Shown here: positions 27,821-37,538 of the stretch, one piece after another
How the letters are laid out: each line of letters opens with the position of its first letter
Numbering within the stretch: the first letter of the stretch is position 1
NCBI GenBank assembly: GCA_002411345.1
Contig: DHSL01000031.1
Location: 16,367 to 80,366, forward strand
Reading direction: 5' to 3'
Length of the DNA stretch: 64,000 nt
From: Bacteroidales bacterium UBA5287
GTDB lineage: Bacteria; Bacteroidota; Bacteroidia; Bacteroidales; Dysgonomonadaceae
Made by a program: the position numbers and the translations under genes
Notes under the pieces: generated by a model
Database searches by the model: none
Told to the model about the DNA's origin: nothing
Seen by the model: the letters and a program-made list of their open reading frames with translations, nothing else

Positions 27821-29199
27821 TGAATGAAGTTATGGACGACGAAGCAATTTTAAATGATGCCAATATCCCAGATATAGAAAATCAATCAAAACCATTTTTA
27901 TCTCGCATTTTTAAAGGAGATAAAGTTATTTGGACTGTGTTTATATCTCTTTGCATTATTTCATTAATTGAAATTTATAGTGCAACAAGCACAATTGTTT
28001 ATAAAGTGGATAACCAATGGATTCCAATTCTTAAACATGCTGCTTTTTTAATTGCGGGCATTTTTGTAATTGTTTTTATTCATAATATACCTTATAGGTT
28101 TTTCTCTTCCTTAATGTTTATACTGATTATTTCTATTGCCTTATTGATACTTACAATGTTTACCGGACAAGAAGTTAATGGTGCACAACGGTGGATATCA
28201 ATATTCGGTGTTACAATTCAGCCTTCGGAATTTGCAAAAATATCATTAATGGGAACAATTGCTTTTCTATTGAGCAAACAAAATGGTTCAAATGACGGGC
28301 AGCTGTTTAAATGGATGGTTGCATTGATGACGATTGTTTGTGGAATTATTGCTTTTGATAATTTATCAACGGCCGTAATGTTGTTCGTGATTTGTTATCT
28401 GCTTATGTTTATTGGTAAAGTGAAGATATCCAGGCTGTTGAAATTGGCGGCAATTTGTATTGGATTGGCCATCTTATTTATATTGATTCTGAAAGTGATT
28501 CCTGAAGATTGGACACAAGAGGGTCCATTTAAACGCGTAGGAACTTGGCAAAGTCGTATTGAAGAGTTTGGAACACATAAGAACGAAACAGAAGAAACAT
28601 ATTTTACCATTACAGATGATAATCATCAGGTGGCACACGCAAAAATAGCAATTGCAAATGGTGGCCTTTTTGGAAGATTCCCTGGGAATAGTCTGGAACG
28701 AGATACTTTACCACAAGCGTATTCTGATTTTATTTATGCAATTATTATTGAAGAAATGGGATTGATTGGGGGAATATTTGTTCTAATGCTTTATATTGTA
28801 ATCCTTATCCGTTCTGGTATGATTGCACGTAAAACGGAGAAGTTGTTCCCTAAATTATTGATTATTGGTTCTGCTATGATGTTATCTTTTCAGGCATTTA
28901 TAAATATGGCGGTTGCTGTAAATCTCATACCCGTAACGGGTCAGCCCCTTCCTTTGATTAGTAGAGGAGGAACTTCACTTCTAGTCACTTGCGCTTATTT
29001 TGGTATCATTCTTAGTGCCGATAGGTTTGGCAAATCTAAAAAGAAGGATGATATTAATTCTAATGAAGACAATGAGGGGATGTCTTTTAATGAGAATGCA
29101 GACAATCAGAATTCTACATCAGATCAACCTAAAGAGGCAGCTCTTGAAACTATTGATAAACTAGAGGATAGAGTTGAGATTGAAATCATAAATGTGTAA
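27820..29199 (+). CDS. ftsW: Peptidoglycan glycosyltransferase FtsW
   Basis: A 459-aa SEDS-family polytopic protein that polymerises lipid II at the septum together with FtsI. Features are about ten membrane segments, the GAQRWI motif with QPSEFAKI, and the late VTGQPLPLISRGGTS motif. It has a 30-residue acidic cytoplasmic N-tail and a long acidic C-tail of about 60 residues that is not part of the core family. Start and murD stop overlap (TAATG); a second ATG four codons later is possible. Confidence 0.96.
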   Translation: MNEVMDDEAILNDANIPDIENQSKPFLSRIFKGDKVIWTVFISLCIISLIEIYSATSTIVYKVDNQWIPILKHAAFLIAGIFVIVFIHNIPYRFFSSLMFILIISIALLILTMFTGQEVNGAQRWISIFGVTIQPSEFAKISLMGTIAFLLSKQNGSNDGQLFKWMVALMTIVCGIIAFDNLSTAVMLFVICYLLMFIGKVKISRLLKLAAICIGLAILFILILKVIPEDWTQEGPFKRVGTWQSRIEEFGTHKNETEETYFTITDDNHQVAHAKIAIANGGLFGRFPGNSLERDTLPQAYSDFIYAIIIEEMGLIGGIFVLMLYIVILIRSGMIARKTEKLFPKLLIIGSAMMLSFQAFINMAVAVNLIPVTGQPLPLISRGGTSLLVTCAYFGIILSADRFGKSKKKDDINSNEDNEGMSFNENADNQNSTSDQPKEAALETIDKLEDRVEIEIINV

Positions 29200-29202
29200 A
29201 TT

Positions 29203-30312
29203 ATGAAAGATCAGGTTCGAATTATCATAAGTGGCGGAGGTACAGGAGGACATATTTTCCCGGCTATCTCTATAGCAAATGCAATTAAAAAGAGATGGAT
29301 TGATGCGGAAATTCTGTTTGTTGGTGCTGAAAACCGAATGGAGATGGAACGGGTTCCGGCAGCAGGATACAAGATTATAGGATTGCCGGTTGCGGGATTT
29401 GATCGAAAACATCTGTTAAAGAACATTTCCGTGGTCTTCAAACTCATAAAGAGTATGCAACAAGCACGGAAAATAGTGAATGAATTCAAACCGAATATTG
29501 CGGTAGGAGTGGGTGGTTATGCAAGTGGACCTACGCTGAAAGCTGCTTCGGGTAAAGGAGTAGCCACTCTCATTCAGGAACAGAACTCCTTTCCGGGCGT
29601 GACAAATAAGATGCTTGCTGAAAAGGCTAGTAAAATATGTGTTGCTTATGAGGGGATGGAAAAGTTCTTTCCCAAAGAAAAGATTGTATTAACCGGTAAT
29701 CCATGCCGTCAAGATTTAAAGGTTACTGCTGATAATAAACAGGCTGGATATGAGCACTTTGCCCTTGATAATGACAAAAAGACTATATTGATGGTGGGAG
29801 GCAGTCTGGGTGCAAAAACGCTCAACGATAGTATTATAGCTGCATTTCTAAAGATTAAGGAGACAAAGGTTCAGGTTATCTGGCAATGTGGGAAATACTA
29901 TTTTGAAGATATGAAGAAATTACAACAGAAAGGTTTGATTCCTTCTAACGTTCATCTCTTCGATTTTGTGTCTCGTATGGATTATGCATATTCGGTTGCT
30001 GATTTAGTAATATCCAGAGCAGGAGCGGGTTCCATATCAGAGTTTTGCTTACTCGGAAAACCTGTTGTTCTTGTTCCTTCTCCAAATGTAGCAGAAGATC
30101 ATCAGACAAAAAATGCTAAAGCGTTGGTCGATAAGTCGGCTGCAATAATGGTTTCTGACGCCGATGCTCCTGCTGTGCTTTATGAAAAAGCATTGGATCT
30201 AATCAAAAGAGACGATTTGTTGCATCAATTTAGTGATAATATATCAAAACTGGCCTTACCTGATTCAGCAGAACATATAGTGGATGAAATAGCAAAAATT
30301 ATTAATAAATGA
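29203..30312 (+). CDS. murG: Undecaprenyldiphospho-muramoylpentapeptide beta-N-acetylglucosaminyltransferase
   Basis: A 369-aa GT28 glycosyltransferase that converts lipid I to lipid II on the inner face of the membrane. It has the N-terminal glycine-rich loop SGGGTGGHIFPA, the second loop VGGYASGP and the UDP-GlcNAc site SRAGAGSISE in the C-terminal domain. It starts 3 nt after ftsW and overlaps murC by 4 nt. Confidence 0.97.
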   Translation: MKDQVRIIISGGGTGGHIFPAISIANAIKKRWIDAEILFVGAENRMEMERVPAAGYKIIGLPVAGFDRKHLLKNISVVFKLIKSMQQARKIVNEFKPNIAVGVGGYASGPTLKAASGKGVATLIQEQNSFPGVTNKMLAEKASKICVAYEGMEKFFPKEKIVLTGNPCRQDLKVTADNKQAGYEHFALDNDKKTILMVGGSLGAKTLNDSIIAAFLKIKETKVQVIWQCGKYYFEDMKKLQQKGLIPSNVHLFDFVSRMDYAYSVADLVISRAGAGSISEFCLLGKPVVLVPSPNVAEDHQTKNAKALVDKSAAIMVSDADAPAVLYEKALDLIKRDDLLHQFSDNISKLALPDSAEHIVDEIAKIINK

Positions 30313-31700
30313 TTCAATCAGAAACAATTGAGAATTATAATGCCTATTATTTTATAGGTATTGGAGGTATTGGAATGAGTAATCTTGCACGTTATTTTCT
30401 TTCAAAAGGAAAAAAGGTTGGGGGTTATGATCGTACGGAAACTCCACTCACAAAAGCATTGGAAAAAGAGGGCGCATTCATTCATTATACTGATAATCTG
30501 GAAGAGGTTCCCGCAGAATTTCTGGTTAAAGATAATGCTCTTATTGTTTATACACCGGCAGTACCCCAATCTCATAAAGAATTGATGTTTTTTAGACAGC
30601 AAGGTTTTACGATGATGAAACGTGCTCAGGTGCTTGGCGAAATAACAAAAATGAGTAATGGAGTTTGTGTGGCAGGGACGCATGGAAAGACTACTGTCTC
30701 AAGTATGATTGCACATATACTTCATCAGTCAAAAGTAGATTGTAATGCTTTTTTGGGTGGAATCATAAAGAACTACGATAACAACTTAATTCTTTCTGAT
30801 AAAAGTAATATAACTGTTGCTGAAGCTGATGAGTTTGATCGTTCTTTTCATTGGCTTCACCCATGGATTGCTGTCATTACTTCTGCCGATCCTGATCATT
30901 TGGATATATATGGAACGGAGCAAGCGTACAGAGAAAGCTTCGAAAAATTTACTTCACTCATTCGTCCTGGTGGTTTTCTTATTATGAAAAAAGAGATTGC
31001 TGTGACTCCTCAATGTGAATCGACCGTCAAACAATATACTTATTCCGAATTGGATGGCGACTTCCATGCTGAAAATATTCGCATAGGAAATGGTGAAATA
31101 GTGTTCGATTTTGTTTCACCTATTCAACAAATCAAAGATGTTCAGTTGGGTGTGCCTATGAAAGTAAACATAGAAAATGCTGTTGCAGCAATTGCGGCTT
31201 CATTATTATGTGGCGCAACTCCTGAAGAATGTCGTCACGGTGTCAAAACATTTCAAGGTGCCAAACGTCGTTTTGATATACATTTGAAAACAGATAAGAT
31301 AGTCTTTATAGATGACTATGCCCATCATCCACAAGAACTTGAAGCTTCAATAAATTCAATAAAAGCATTATATCCTGATAAAAAGATAACAGGTGTTTTT
31401 CAACCGCATTTATATTCCAGAACAAGAGATTTTGCAGATGAGTTTGCTCAAAGTTTGTCCCTTTTGGATGATATCATATTGCTGAATATTTATCCGGCAA
31501 GAGAAGAACCAATACCTGGCGTTACTTCACAGATTGTTTTCGATAAAATAACATCGCCAAAAAAACGCTTATGCCTGATTTCTGAACTTTTAGATGTACT
31601 TGATTCAAGAGATGATTTGGAAGTTCTAGTAACACTTGGAGCGGGAGATATCGATAAGCTGCTACCGGATATTGAGCAACTTTTGAAAGAGAAATTATAA
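30309..31700 (+). CDS. murC: UDP-N-acetylmuramate--L-alanine ligase
   Basis: A 463-aa Mur ligase that adds L-Ala, the first stem-peptide residue. N-terminal Rossmann motif FIGIGGIGMSNLA, ATP site GTHGKTT (from residue 123), EADEFDRSF, DYAHHPQE in the C-terminal domain. ATGA overlap with murG. The D-Ala-D-Ala ligase often found after murC in proteobacteria is absent, as is usual in this phylum. Confidence 0.97.
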   Translation: MIQSETIENYNAYYFIGIGGIGMSNLARYFLSKGKKVGGYDRTETPLTKALEKEGAFIHYTDNLEEVPAEFLVKDNALIVYTPAVPQSHKELMFFRQQGFTMMKRAQVLGEITKMSNGVCVAGTHGKTTVSSMIAHILHQSKVDCNAFLGGIIKNYDNNLILSDKSNITVAEADEFDRSFHWLHPWIAVITSADPDHLDIYGTEQAYRESFEKFTSLIRPGGFLIMKKEIAVTPQCESTVKQYTYSELDGDFHAENIRIGNGEIVFDFVSPIQQIKDVQLGVPMKVNIENAVAAIAASLLCGATPEECRHGVKTFQGAKRRFDIHLKTDKIVFIDDYAHHPQELEASINSIKALYPDKKITGVFQPHLYSRTRDFADEFAQSLSLLDDIILLNIYPAREEPIPGVTSQIVFDKITSPKKRLCLISELLDVLDSRDDLEVLVTLGAGDIDKLLPDIEQLLKEKL

Positions 31701-31734
31701 TAGATCCTGTTTAGCATATTAAATTAAAATTCTG

Positions 31735-31742
31735 TAAATTTG
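31735..31742 (+). promoter_or_regulatory. Possible internal promoter -7 box before ftsQ
   Basis: TAAATTTG, exact TAnnTTTG, 15 nt before the ftsQ ATG in a 57-bp gap, one of the few real gaps in the cluster. No good -33 box is seen. Confidence 0.35.
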
Positions 31743-31757
31743 TATAGTAAGTAATAG

Positions 31758-32489
31758 ATGAAGAAGTTTTTAATCATACTGGTTTCGGTGGCTGTGTTAG
31801 GATATCTTATTTTTGCAGCTGTAAGTTCGCAGAAAACAATGAAGGATACTGTTTGCAGCGGATTCGAAGTGGTTATTAAAGACAGTGTTGATTCAGAATT
31901 TATTAAACCGGAAGACGTAATTCAGTTTGTAAAGAAAAAAGGATTATATCCGGTAGGTAAACCTTTTGGGGAAATAAATACATTGGCAATTCGCGATTCT
32001 ATCTTGACAAATAAATTAGTTAGAAAAGCTGACGTTTACACAACGCCAGGGGGGGCTATAGTTACAAATATCTATCAAAGGAAACCTGTATTACGCGTAA
32101 TCTCAATTACAAAAGGTAGTTATTATATCGATAATAATCGCGAAAAAATGCCGGTATCACAAAATTCAACAATATATATTCCTCTCGCAACAGGGGCTAT
32201 TACTGATGAATTTGCGCAGAATGAATTATATGATTTTGCTATGTTCTTAAATGATAACCCCGATTGGGATGCATGGATAGAACAGATTGTGGTGAAAGGA
32301 GACCAAAAAGTAGAACTCATCCCGCGAGTTGGTGATTTCCGAATCGTAATTGGTGAACTGGAAAATTACAACGAGAAATTAAATAAGTTCAAACTTTTTG
32401 TAGAAAAGGGATTAAACGTGGTGGGGTGGAACAGATACAATACAATAAACTTGGAATATGATGGGCAAGTGGTATGTACTAAAAAATAA
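31758..32489 (+). CDS. ftsQ: Cell division protein FtsQ
   Basis: A 243-aa bitopic protein with one N-terminal transmembrane helix (ILVSVAVLGYLIFAAV) and a periplasmic POTRA-like then beta domain. Sequence identity to E. coli FtsQ is low, but place (murC-ftsQ-ftsA-ftsZ), size and topology make the call secure. It should connect FtsA/FtsZ-side assembly with FtsL and the synthases. A 130-bp AT-rich gap separates it from ftsA, with no exact promoter match. Confidence 0.88.
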   Translation: MKKFLIILVSVAVLGYLIFAAVSSQKTMKDTVCSGFEVVIKDSVDSEFIKPEDVIQFVKKKGLYPVGKPFGEINTLAIRDSILTNKLVRKADVYTTPGGAIVTNIYQRKPVLRVISITKGSYYIDNNREKMPVSQNSTIYIPLATGAITDEFAQNELYDFAMFLNDNPDWDAWIEQIVVKGDQKVELIPRVGDFRIVIGELENYNEKLNKFKLFVEKGLNVVGWNRYNTINLEYDGQVVCTKK

Positions 32490-32619
32490 AATAGTTTATA
32501 CCATGTTAATGTAATGGGTTTATTATTAATAATTTATTAAAAAGTTAAAACAAAAGCGATTGTTTGTGCGTTTTTAAATAATAATTAGCACTTTCAATAG
32601 TTAACAATATATACAAAAG

Positions 32620-33948
32620 ATGCAAACAGGATTTATTGCGGCAATCGATTTAGGTACATCCAACATTAAAGCAGTTGTTGGCAAAACAAATGAGAATAAC
32701 GTTATTTCTATATTAGAACATGTGGTTATTCCATCGGACCAATCTGTTAGAAGAGGTCTTGTGTATAACATAGAAAAAACAGGAGGTCTTGTTCGAAAAG
32801 TGGTTACTCTCCTTGAGAATAAACTTGGTAAGAAAATAGCTAAAGTATACGTGTCTATTTCTGGACAATCGGTGCATACCGAGGATTTTGCGGAAAGAGA
32901 GCAATTGTCGTCGACAGAAATTATTACTGAAAACGTGATTCGACAGTTGCGACAGAAAGCTGATGATTATGTCCCGAAAGATTATAGATTGTATTCTGTT
33001 GCAGATGTGGAGTATTTTGTTGATGATAAACCGGAAAGGAATCCAGTTGGAGTTACTTGCTCGCAAATTGAAGGGGTTTATAAAATGGTTGTGGGACGAC
33101 CAAATATCGCAATAAACATACAAAAAAGTGTCAAAGATAGAGCTGGTGTGGATATTGCCGGATTAATAATTGGGCCACTTGCTGCTGCTCATATAGCATT
33201 GAATGAAGATGAAAAGGAATTAGGTTGTGCGTTTATTGATTTTGGGGCTGGAACAACTTCTCTGTCAATCTTCAAAGGTGGAAAATTACGAAAAATGGTG
33301 GTACTGCCTTTTGGTGGTCAAAATATTACTAAAGATATTAGTGCGCTAAACTTCACTGAAAGTGATGCGGAGCAATATAAAATAAAGTTCGGAAAGTTGA
33401 TGTCTAAAGAATCAACAAAACAGAATAATCTGACTTCTCCTTTTTCATCGAAAGCAAAACCTGATATCGATATGGAAGAGTTGAACAAGGTGATAGAAAT
33501 GCGATTGGATGAGATAACTATAAATATCAAAGAGCAAATTCATAACTCTGGCTACGAAGGTGAGCTTGGGTCTGGCATAATAATAACTGGAGGGGCTTCG
33601 CAATTGAAGAATCTGGATCTATACTTGTCGGAAAAGCTGAAAATGCCTGTGCGAAAGGCATCTGCTAAGAAAATGTACATTAATAATTATCCTGATTTGG
33701 CTAATGATCCTTCACTTACACAGGTGTTGGGACTGTTAATGTTTGGTAAGGATGATTGTGAAGAGGTGGAAATTGAACAGCCGACCCAAGAAGAACTGGA
33801 TGAGAAAGATGGTAAAAATCAACCTGGAAAGAAGTCAAATAAACCAAACAAAGCAAAACCTAACAAGAACTCTGATTCTCAAGGAGGTATCAAGAATAGG
33901 TTCACCGATTTCTTCAACACGTTGTTTGATGATGAAGGTGATGAATAA
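32620..33948 (+). CDS. ftsA: Cell division protein FtsA
   Basis: A 442-aa actin-like ATPase that tethers FtsZ to the membrane. It has phosphate-1 AAIDLGTSNIKAVVG at the N-terminus, phosphate-2 FIDFGAGTTSLSIF, the adenosine motif GIIITGGASQLKNL, and a C-terminal amphipathic helix (IKNRFTDFFNTLFD). Between the fold and that helix is a 55-residue Lys/Asn/Pro-rich linker, longer than in E. coli. Confidence 0.96.
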   Translation: MQTGFIAAIDLGTSNIKAVVGKTNENNVISILEHVVIPSDQSVRRGLVYNIEKTGGLVRKVVTLLENKLGKKIAKVYVSISGQSVHTEDFAEREQLSSTEIITENVIRQLRQKADDYVPKDYRLYSVADVEYFVDDKPERNPVGVTCSQIEGVYKMVVGRPNIAINIQKSVKDRAGVDIAGLIIGPLAAAHIALNEDEKELGCAFIDFGAGTTSLSIFKGGKLRKMVVLPFGGQNITKDISALNFTESDAEQYKIKFGKLMSKESTKQNNLTSPFSSKAKPDIDMEELNKVIEMRLDEITINIKEQIHNSGYEGELGSGIIITGGASQLKNLDLYLSEKLKMPVRKASAKKMYINNYPDLANDPSLTQVLGLLMFGKDDCEEVEIEQPTQEELDEKDGKNQPGKKSNKPNKAKPNKNSDSQGGIKNRFTDFFNTLFDDEGDE

Positions 33949-33979
33949 TAAGTAACAGGAGAATAAACATATACAGACA

Positions 33980-35269
33980 ATGGATGATTCAATATTAGAT
34001 TTTCAAATACCAACAAATAACGGCGCAATTATAAAAGTAATTGGTGTTGGAGGTGGTGGCGGTAATGCCGTAAACCACATGTATTTGGAGGGGATTAGAG
34101 ATGTGTCTTTCGCACTTTGTAATACAGATAATCAGGCATTGATGAAATCACCTGTTCCTACAAAAGTGCAATTGGGGGTAGGAACAACAGGGGGATTGGG
34201 TGCAGGAAATAAACCTGAAATTGCACATAAGGCTGCAGAAGAAAGCATTGATGTTTTAAAAGAATTACTGAGTGATGGTACTCGAATGGCTTTTGTTACA
34301 GCTGGCATGGGAGGCGGAACTGGAACTGGAGCTGCGCCGGTAGTCGCAAAAGTTGCTAAAGATATGGGTATACTTACCGTTGGTATTGTTACTATTCCTT
34401 TTGTATTTGAAGGTGAACGAAAAATTGTACAGGCGCTTAAAGGGGTCGAAGAAATTGCTTCAAATGTTGATGCTTTACTAGTAATTAATAACGAACGACT
34501 ACGAGATATTTATTCGGATCTTACAATGATGAATGCTTTTGCTAAGGCTGATGATACATTGGCTACTGCGGCTAAAAGTATTGCGGAAATCATAACAATA
34601 CATGGATATGTAAATCTCGATTTTGCCGATGTAAATACTACTCTCAAAAATGGTGGTGTTGCTATTATGAGCCGCGGAATTGGTACTGGTAAAGATAGAG
34701 TAAACGATGCCATTGACGATGCTCTGAATTCTCCGCTGTTAAATAATAACGATGTTTTCAATGCTAAAAAGATCTTGATCAATCTGTCGTTTGGTGAAGA
34801 AAAACCATTGATGATGGAAGAGATGAATGCTTTGCACAATTTCATGGCAAAATTCAGCAAAGAAATAGATGTTATTTGGGGAGCGGCTGTCGAAGAGGAA
34901 CTTACGGATGAGGTGAAAATTACATTACTTGCAACTGGATTCTCAATCAAAAATGTTCCGGGAATAAATGAACAAATCATTAAAGAGAATAAAGCTGCTG
35001 AACTCGAAAATAAAAAACGTGAAGAGGCTGCAAGAATTGCTGAAGAAGAAAACCGTAAGTTGATCGAAAAATATTACGGATCAAATAACATGACCAGAAT
35101 TTCAAATATGACAATGAACAAGGCTCCATTTATTCTCTCACTGGAGGATATGAATGACGATAGTTTGTTGGACGCACTTGAAAAGACTCCGGTATTTAAA
35201 AGAGAAAGGGATTTCAATCCTAGAAACTATAACACTGAATCACATTCGTCTTCTAATCTGTTTGATTAA
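33980..35269 (+). CDS. ftsZ: Cell division protein FtsZ
   Basis: A 429-aa tubulin-like GTPase that forms the division ring. GTP-binding signature GGGTGTGAAPV starts at residue 111, the N-terminal VGGGGGNAVNHM binds nucleotide, and the T7-loop region NLDFADV is intact. The C-terminal 110 residues are a charged linker and tail ending around LEKTPVFKRERDF, a variant of the conserved partner-binding peptide. It lies 31 nt after ftsA. Confidence 0.98.
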   Translation: MDDSILDFQIPTNNGAIIKVIGVGGGGGNAVNHMYLEGIRDVSFALCNTDNQALMKSPVPTKVQLGVGTTGGLGAGNKPEIAHKAAEESIDVLKELLSDGTRMAFVTAGMGGGTGTGAAPVVAKVAKDMGILTVGIVTIPFVFEGERKIVQALKGVEEIASNVDALLVINNERLRDIYSDLTMMNAFAKADDTLATAAKSIAEIITIHGYVNLDFADVNTTLKNGGVAIMSRGIGTGKDRVNDAIDDALNSPLLNNNDVFNAKKILINLSFGEEKPLMMEEMNALHNFMAKFSKEIDVIWGAAVEEELTDEVKITLLATGFSIKNVPGINEQIIKENKAAELENKKREEAARIAEEENRKLIEKYYGSNNMTRISNMTMNKAPFILSLEDMNDDSLLDALEKTPVFKRERDFNPRNYNTESHSSSNLFD

Positions 35270-35333
35270 TTTTATATTTAAATTGAAATGATGGATGGCT
35301 TGATTATTGAAGATAACTAATATATATACTACA

Positions 35334-35783
35334 ATGGATTTATTTGATACAATTAGTGAAGAAATAAAAAAGGCAATGCTCGCAAAAGATAAAGTTCGAC
35401 TAGAAGCATTGCGTGGTGTGAAAAAGGAATTTCTTGAAGCAAAAACAGCTAAAGGTGCTCATGAACAATTCTCTGACGAAACGGCAATTAGTATCATACA
35501 AAAGATGGTGAAGCAAAGGAAAGATAGCGCTGAAATCTATATATCGCAAGATAGAACGGATTTGGCCGAAGTGGAATTGGCTGAACTTAAAGTACTACAA
35601 GAATTCCTACCGGCACAGCTTTCTACAGAAGAGTTGGAGAAATATGTGAAAGAAATTATATCGAGAACAGGGGCAACGTCAATGAAGGAAATGGGAAAGG
35701 TGATGGGGCTGGCTACCAAAGAATTGGCTGGTAAATCTGAAGGAAAAGCGATATCTGAAATGGTTAAGAAATTACTGTCGTAA
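35334..35783 (+). CDS. GatB/YqeY domain protein
   Basis: A 149-aa helical protein with the YqeY fold, related to the tRNA-binding tail of GatB. I chose the ATG at 35334 (MDLFDTISEEIKKAM) over an upstream in-frame TTG. It shows the family pattern of lysine-rich helices (IIQKMVKQRKDSAEIY) and GKVMGLATKELAGK. Function is not firmly known; tRNA or amidotransferase association is inferred for the family. It closes the dcw transcription unit just before a strong terminator. Confidence 0.9.
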   Translation: MDLFDTISEEIKKAMLAKDKVRLEALRGVKKEFLEAKTAKGAHEQFSDETAISIIQKMVKQRKDSAEIYISQDRTDLAEVELAELKVLQEFLPAQLSTEELEKYVKEIISRTGATSMKEMGKVMGLATKELAGKSEGKAISEMVKKLLS

Positions 35784-35803
35784 CACAGGTCATATATTAT
35801 AAG

Positions 35804-35850
35804 AAACCGCCTTTTGCCAAATATTGAATGTGCTGAAGGCGGTTTTTGTT
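35804..35850 (+). terminator. Terminator at the end of the dcw cluster
   Basis: A 10-bp stem AAACCGCCTT / AAGGCGGTTT followed by TTGTTTTATTT, 20 nt after the yqeY stop. The 22-nt loop is large. Confidence 0.75.
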
Positions 35851-35882
35851 TTATTTAATGAATACTTGTACCAATAATAATT

Positions 35883-36782
35883 TCATAGAAGGGTTAAAAT
35901 AGTGTCTAATACATTAACGTCTGGGTCTGAAAGATCTATCCAATGTATTTCTTTGTCTCTTTTAAACCAGGTGATTTGTTTTCGGGCATAATTCCGCGAA
36001 TGTTGTTTTATCTTGTCAATGGCAAATTCTAATGTGTTATTGCCATCTAAGAAATCAAATATTTCTTTATAACCTACGGTGTTGAGTGAATTGAGATGGC
36101 GAAGGGGATAAAAACCTCGTACTTCGTCTAATAGTCCTTCTTGAATCATCTCATCAACGCGTTGATTAATACGGGAATATAAATCGTCGCGATCACGATT
36201 AAAACCGATCTTAATAATGCGGAACGGACGTGTCTTTTTTTGGTTCGTACGTAACGATGAATAGGGCTTTCCTGACATCAGACATATCTCTAATGCATGA
36301 ATTATTCGTTTTGGATTCTTTAAATCAACCTGATTATAAAACGTGGGATCAAGCATCTTCAATTGATTTCGGATAGGATCGATACCTTCTTTTTGATATA
36401 GCTCCTGAATCTCAAGTCGCAAAGCTTTATCAACAGTGGGAATTTCATCAATGCCGTTGCAAACGGCATCAATATATAACATTGAACCACCGGACATGAC
36501 AACTGTATCGTGATGCTTATGAAGATCTTGAATTAATGCAATGGCTTCTTCCTCGAAAAGACTGGCACTGTAATATTCCTCCGGAGAAAGCTTGCCTACA
36601 AAATAATGTTTAACCCGATTCAGCTGGTTAACAGTTGGAGCGGCTGTGCCGATAGTCATTCCTTTGTAGATTTGTCTTGAATCGGCAGAAAGAATGGGGC
36701 ACCCAATTTTTTCTGCTAAAAGGATACTCCAGTCCGTTTTTCCTACGCCGGTTGGTCCTAACAACACCAGCAGCGTCTTCAT
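35883..36782 (-). CDS. miaA: tRNA dimethylallyltransferase
   Basis: A 299-aa enzyme adding a dimethylallyl group to A37 of tRNAs that read UNN codons. It has P-loop LGPTGVGKTD at the N-terminus, SADSRQIYKGMTIGTA, and DQVDLKNPKRIIHALE-like (VDLKNPKRIIHALE) in the middle. The ATG at 36782 gives the standard N-terminus MKTLLVLLGP. It starts 1 nt after the stop of the pRiA4b-like gene. Confidence 0.96.
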   Translation of the reverse strand: MKTLLVLLGPTGVGKTDWSILLAEKIGCPILSADSRQIYKGMTIGTAAPTVNQLNRVKHYFVGKLSPEEYYSASLFEEEAIALIQDLHKHHDTVVMSGGSMLYIDAVCNGIDEIPTVDKALRLEIQELYQKEGIDPIRNQLKMLDPTFYNQVDLKNPKRIIHALEICLMSGKPYSSLRTNQKKTRPFRIIKIGFNRDRDDLYSRINQRVDEMIQEGLLDEVRGFYPLRHLNSLNTVGYKEIFDFLDGNNTLEFAIDKIKQHSRNYARKQITWFKRDKEIHWIDLSDPDVNVLDTILTLL

Positions 36783-36783
36783 T

Positions 36784-37341
36784 TTATAGTAAGTCTGATG
36801 ATTCAATATCTGATGAAGTGTTCTCGAAACCTTCAAATCCTGATTTGTCTATCTCATCAATATCGTAGTTCTCGTCTCCAAAAAAAGATTCGTCTGTATC
36901 AACACTTGTAGTTACATTTTCAGTTTCCTCAAAATCTTTGAATTGTAAAGGGGGTTCTCCTTCAGAGATTGTTATAAGAGGTTTCTTGAGATTCTTACCG
37001 GGGATAATTTCTGATAATTCCATAAATAGGGCACGCTCATTCAAAACGTCAAATTCAAATATAAGTTTCTCTTTTTCATCTTCAAGATAATCACTTAAGA
37101 TGCAGTCTTCCATCGTATGAGGATCTTCATCTGAAGCTGTGTCCATTTCAACTAATGTGATTTCCTGGGCTTTGTGCCATTTGTTGTCACACAAGAAAAA
37201 TGAAGCTAACTCTTTATCGCTATATCCTACGGATTCAATAATTGCTTTATATAAGTCAAAAAATGTATCATCCGAGTCAATTTTGATCTCCCTTTTAAAG
37301 TCGTTAACTTCGTCGGAAAGGATTAAAAATCTGAATACCAT
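36784..37341 (-). CDS. pRiA4b ORF-3 / IS1096 TnpR-like domain protein
   Basis: A 185-aa acidic protein. The first 130 residues (MVFRFLILSDEV, FFDLYKAIIESVGY, HMASFF-like FFLCDNKWHK, LSDYLEDEKEKLIFEFD) match what I know of the plasmid pRiA4b ORF-3 family, which is found as a chromosomal gene in Bacteroidetes and is not by itself a sign of a mobile element. The last 50 residues are an acidic low-complexity tail. It is one base from miaA, so the two are coupled. Function unknown. Confidence 0.75.
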   Translation of the reverse strand: MVFRFLILSDEVNDFKREIKIDSDDTFFDLYKAIIESVGYSDKELASFFLCDNKWHKAQEITLVEMDTASDEDPHTMEDCILSDYLEDEKEKLIFEFDVLNERALFMELSEIIPGKNLKKPLITISEGEPPLQFKDFEETENVTTSVDTDESFFGDENYDIDEIDKSGFEGFENTSSDIESSDLL

Positions 37342-37374
37342 AATATCTAGGTTTTATTATGCTTGAATATGGTT

Positions 37375-37382
37375 CAAAGGTA
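37375..37382 (-). promoter_or_regulatory. Putative -7 box for the pRiA4b-like gene and miaA
   Basis: TACCTTTG on the minus strand, exact TAnnTTTG, 33 nt before the start. The -33 box is weak. Confidence 0.4.
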
Positions 37383-37496
37383 ATAAAAAGTTTCAAAATA
37401 TTTTGTATTTATACCTAAATGATATTTACCAGGTACAACATGGCGACTTGCAAAATAATAAATACTAAAAGGTGATGTGGTTATCTACTTTATTTC

Positions 37497-37504
37497 TATT
37501 TTTG
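37497..37504 (+). promoter_or_regulatory. Putative -7 box of the clostripain-family gene
   Basis: TATTTTTG, exact TAnnTTTG, 34 nt before the ATG. The -33 region has only a TGTGG. Confidence 0.35.
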
Positions 37505-37538
37505 AACAATTATTGATTTATTATGTTCCACTAACATT

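Noticed and set aside
34510..34980. 156-codon open frame antisense to ftsZ
   Set aside because: Mirror of a strongly conserved gene with Ser/Ile-rich nonsense composition.
36784..37341. IS1096-type passenger gene as a sign of a transposon
   Set aside because: No transposase or terminal repeats nearby and the gene is coupled to miaA, so it is a chromosomal family member.
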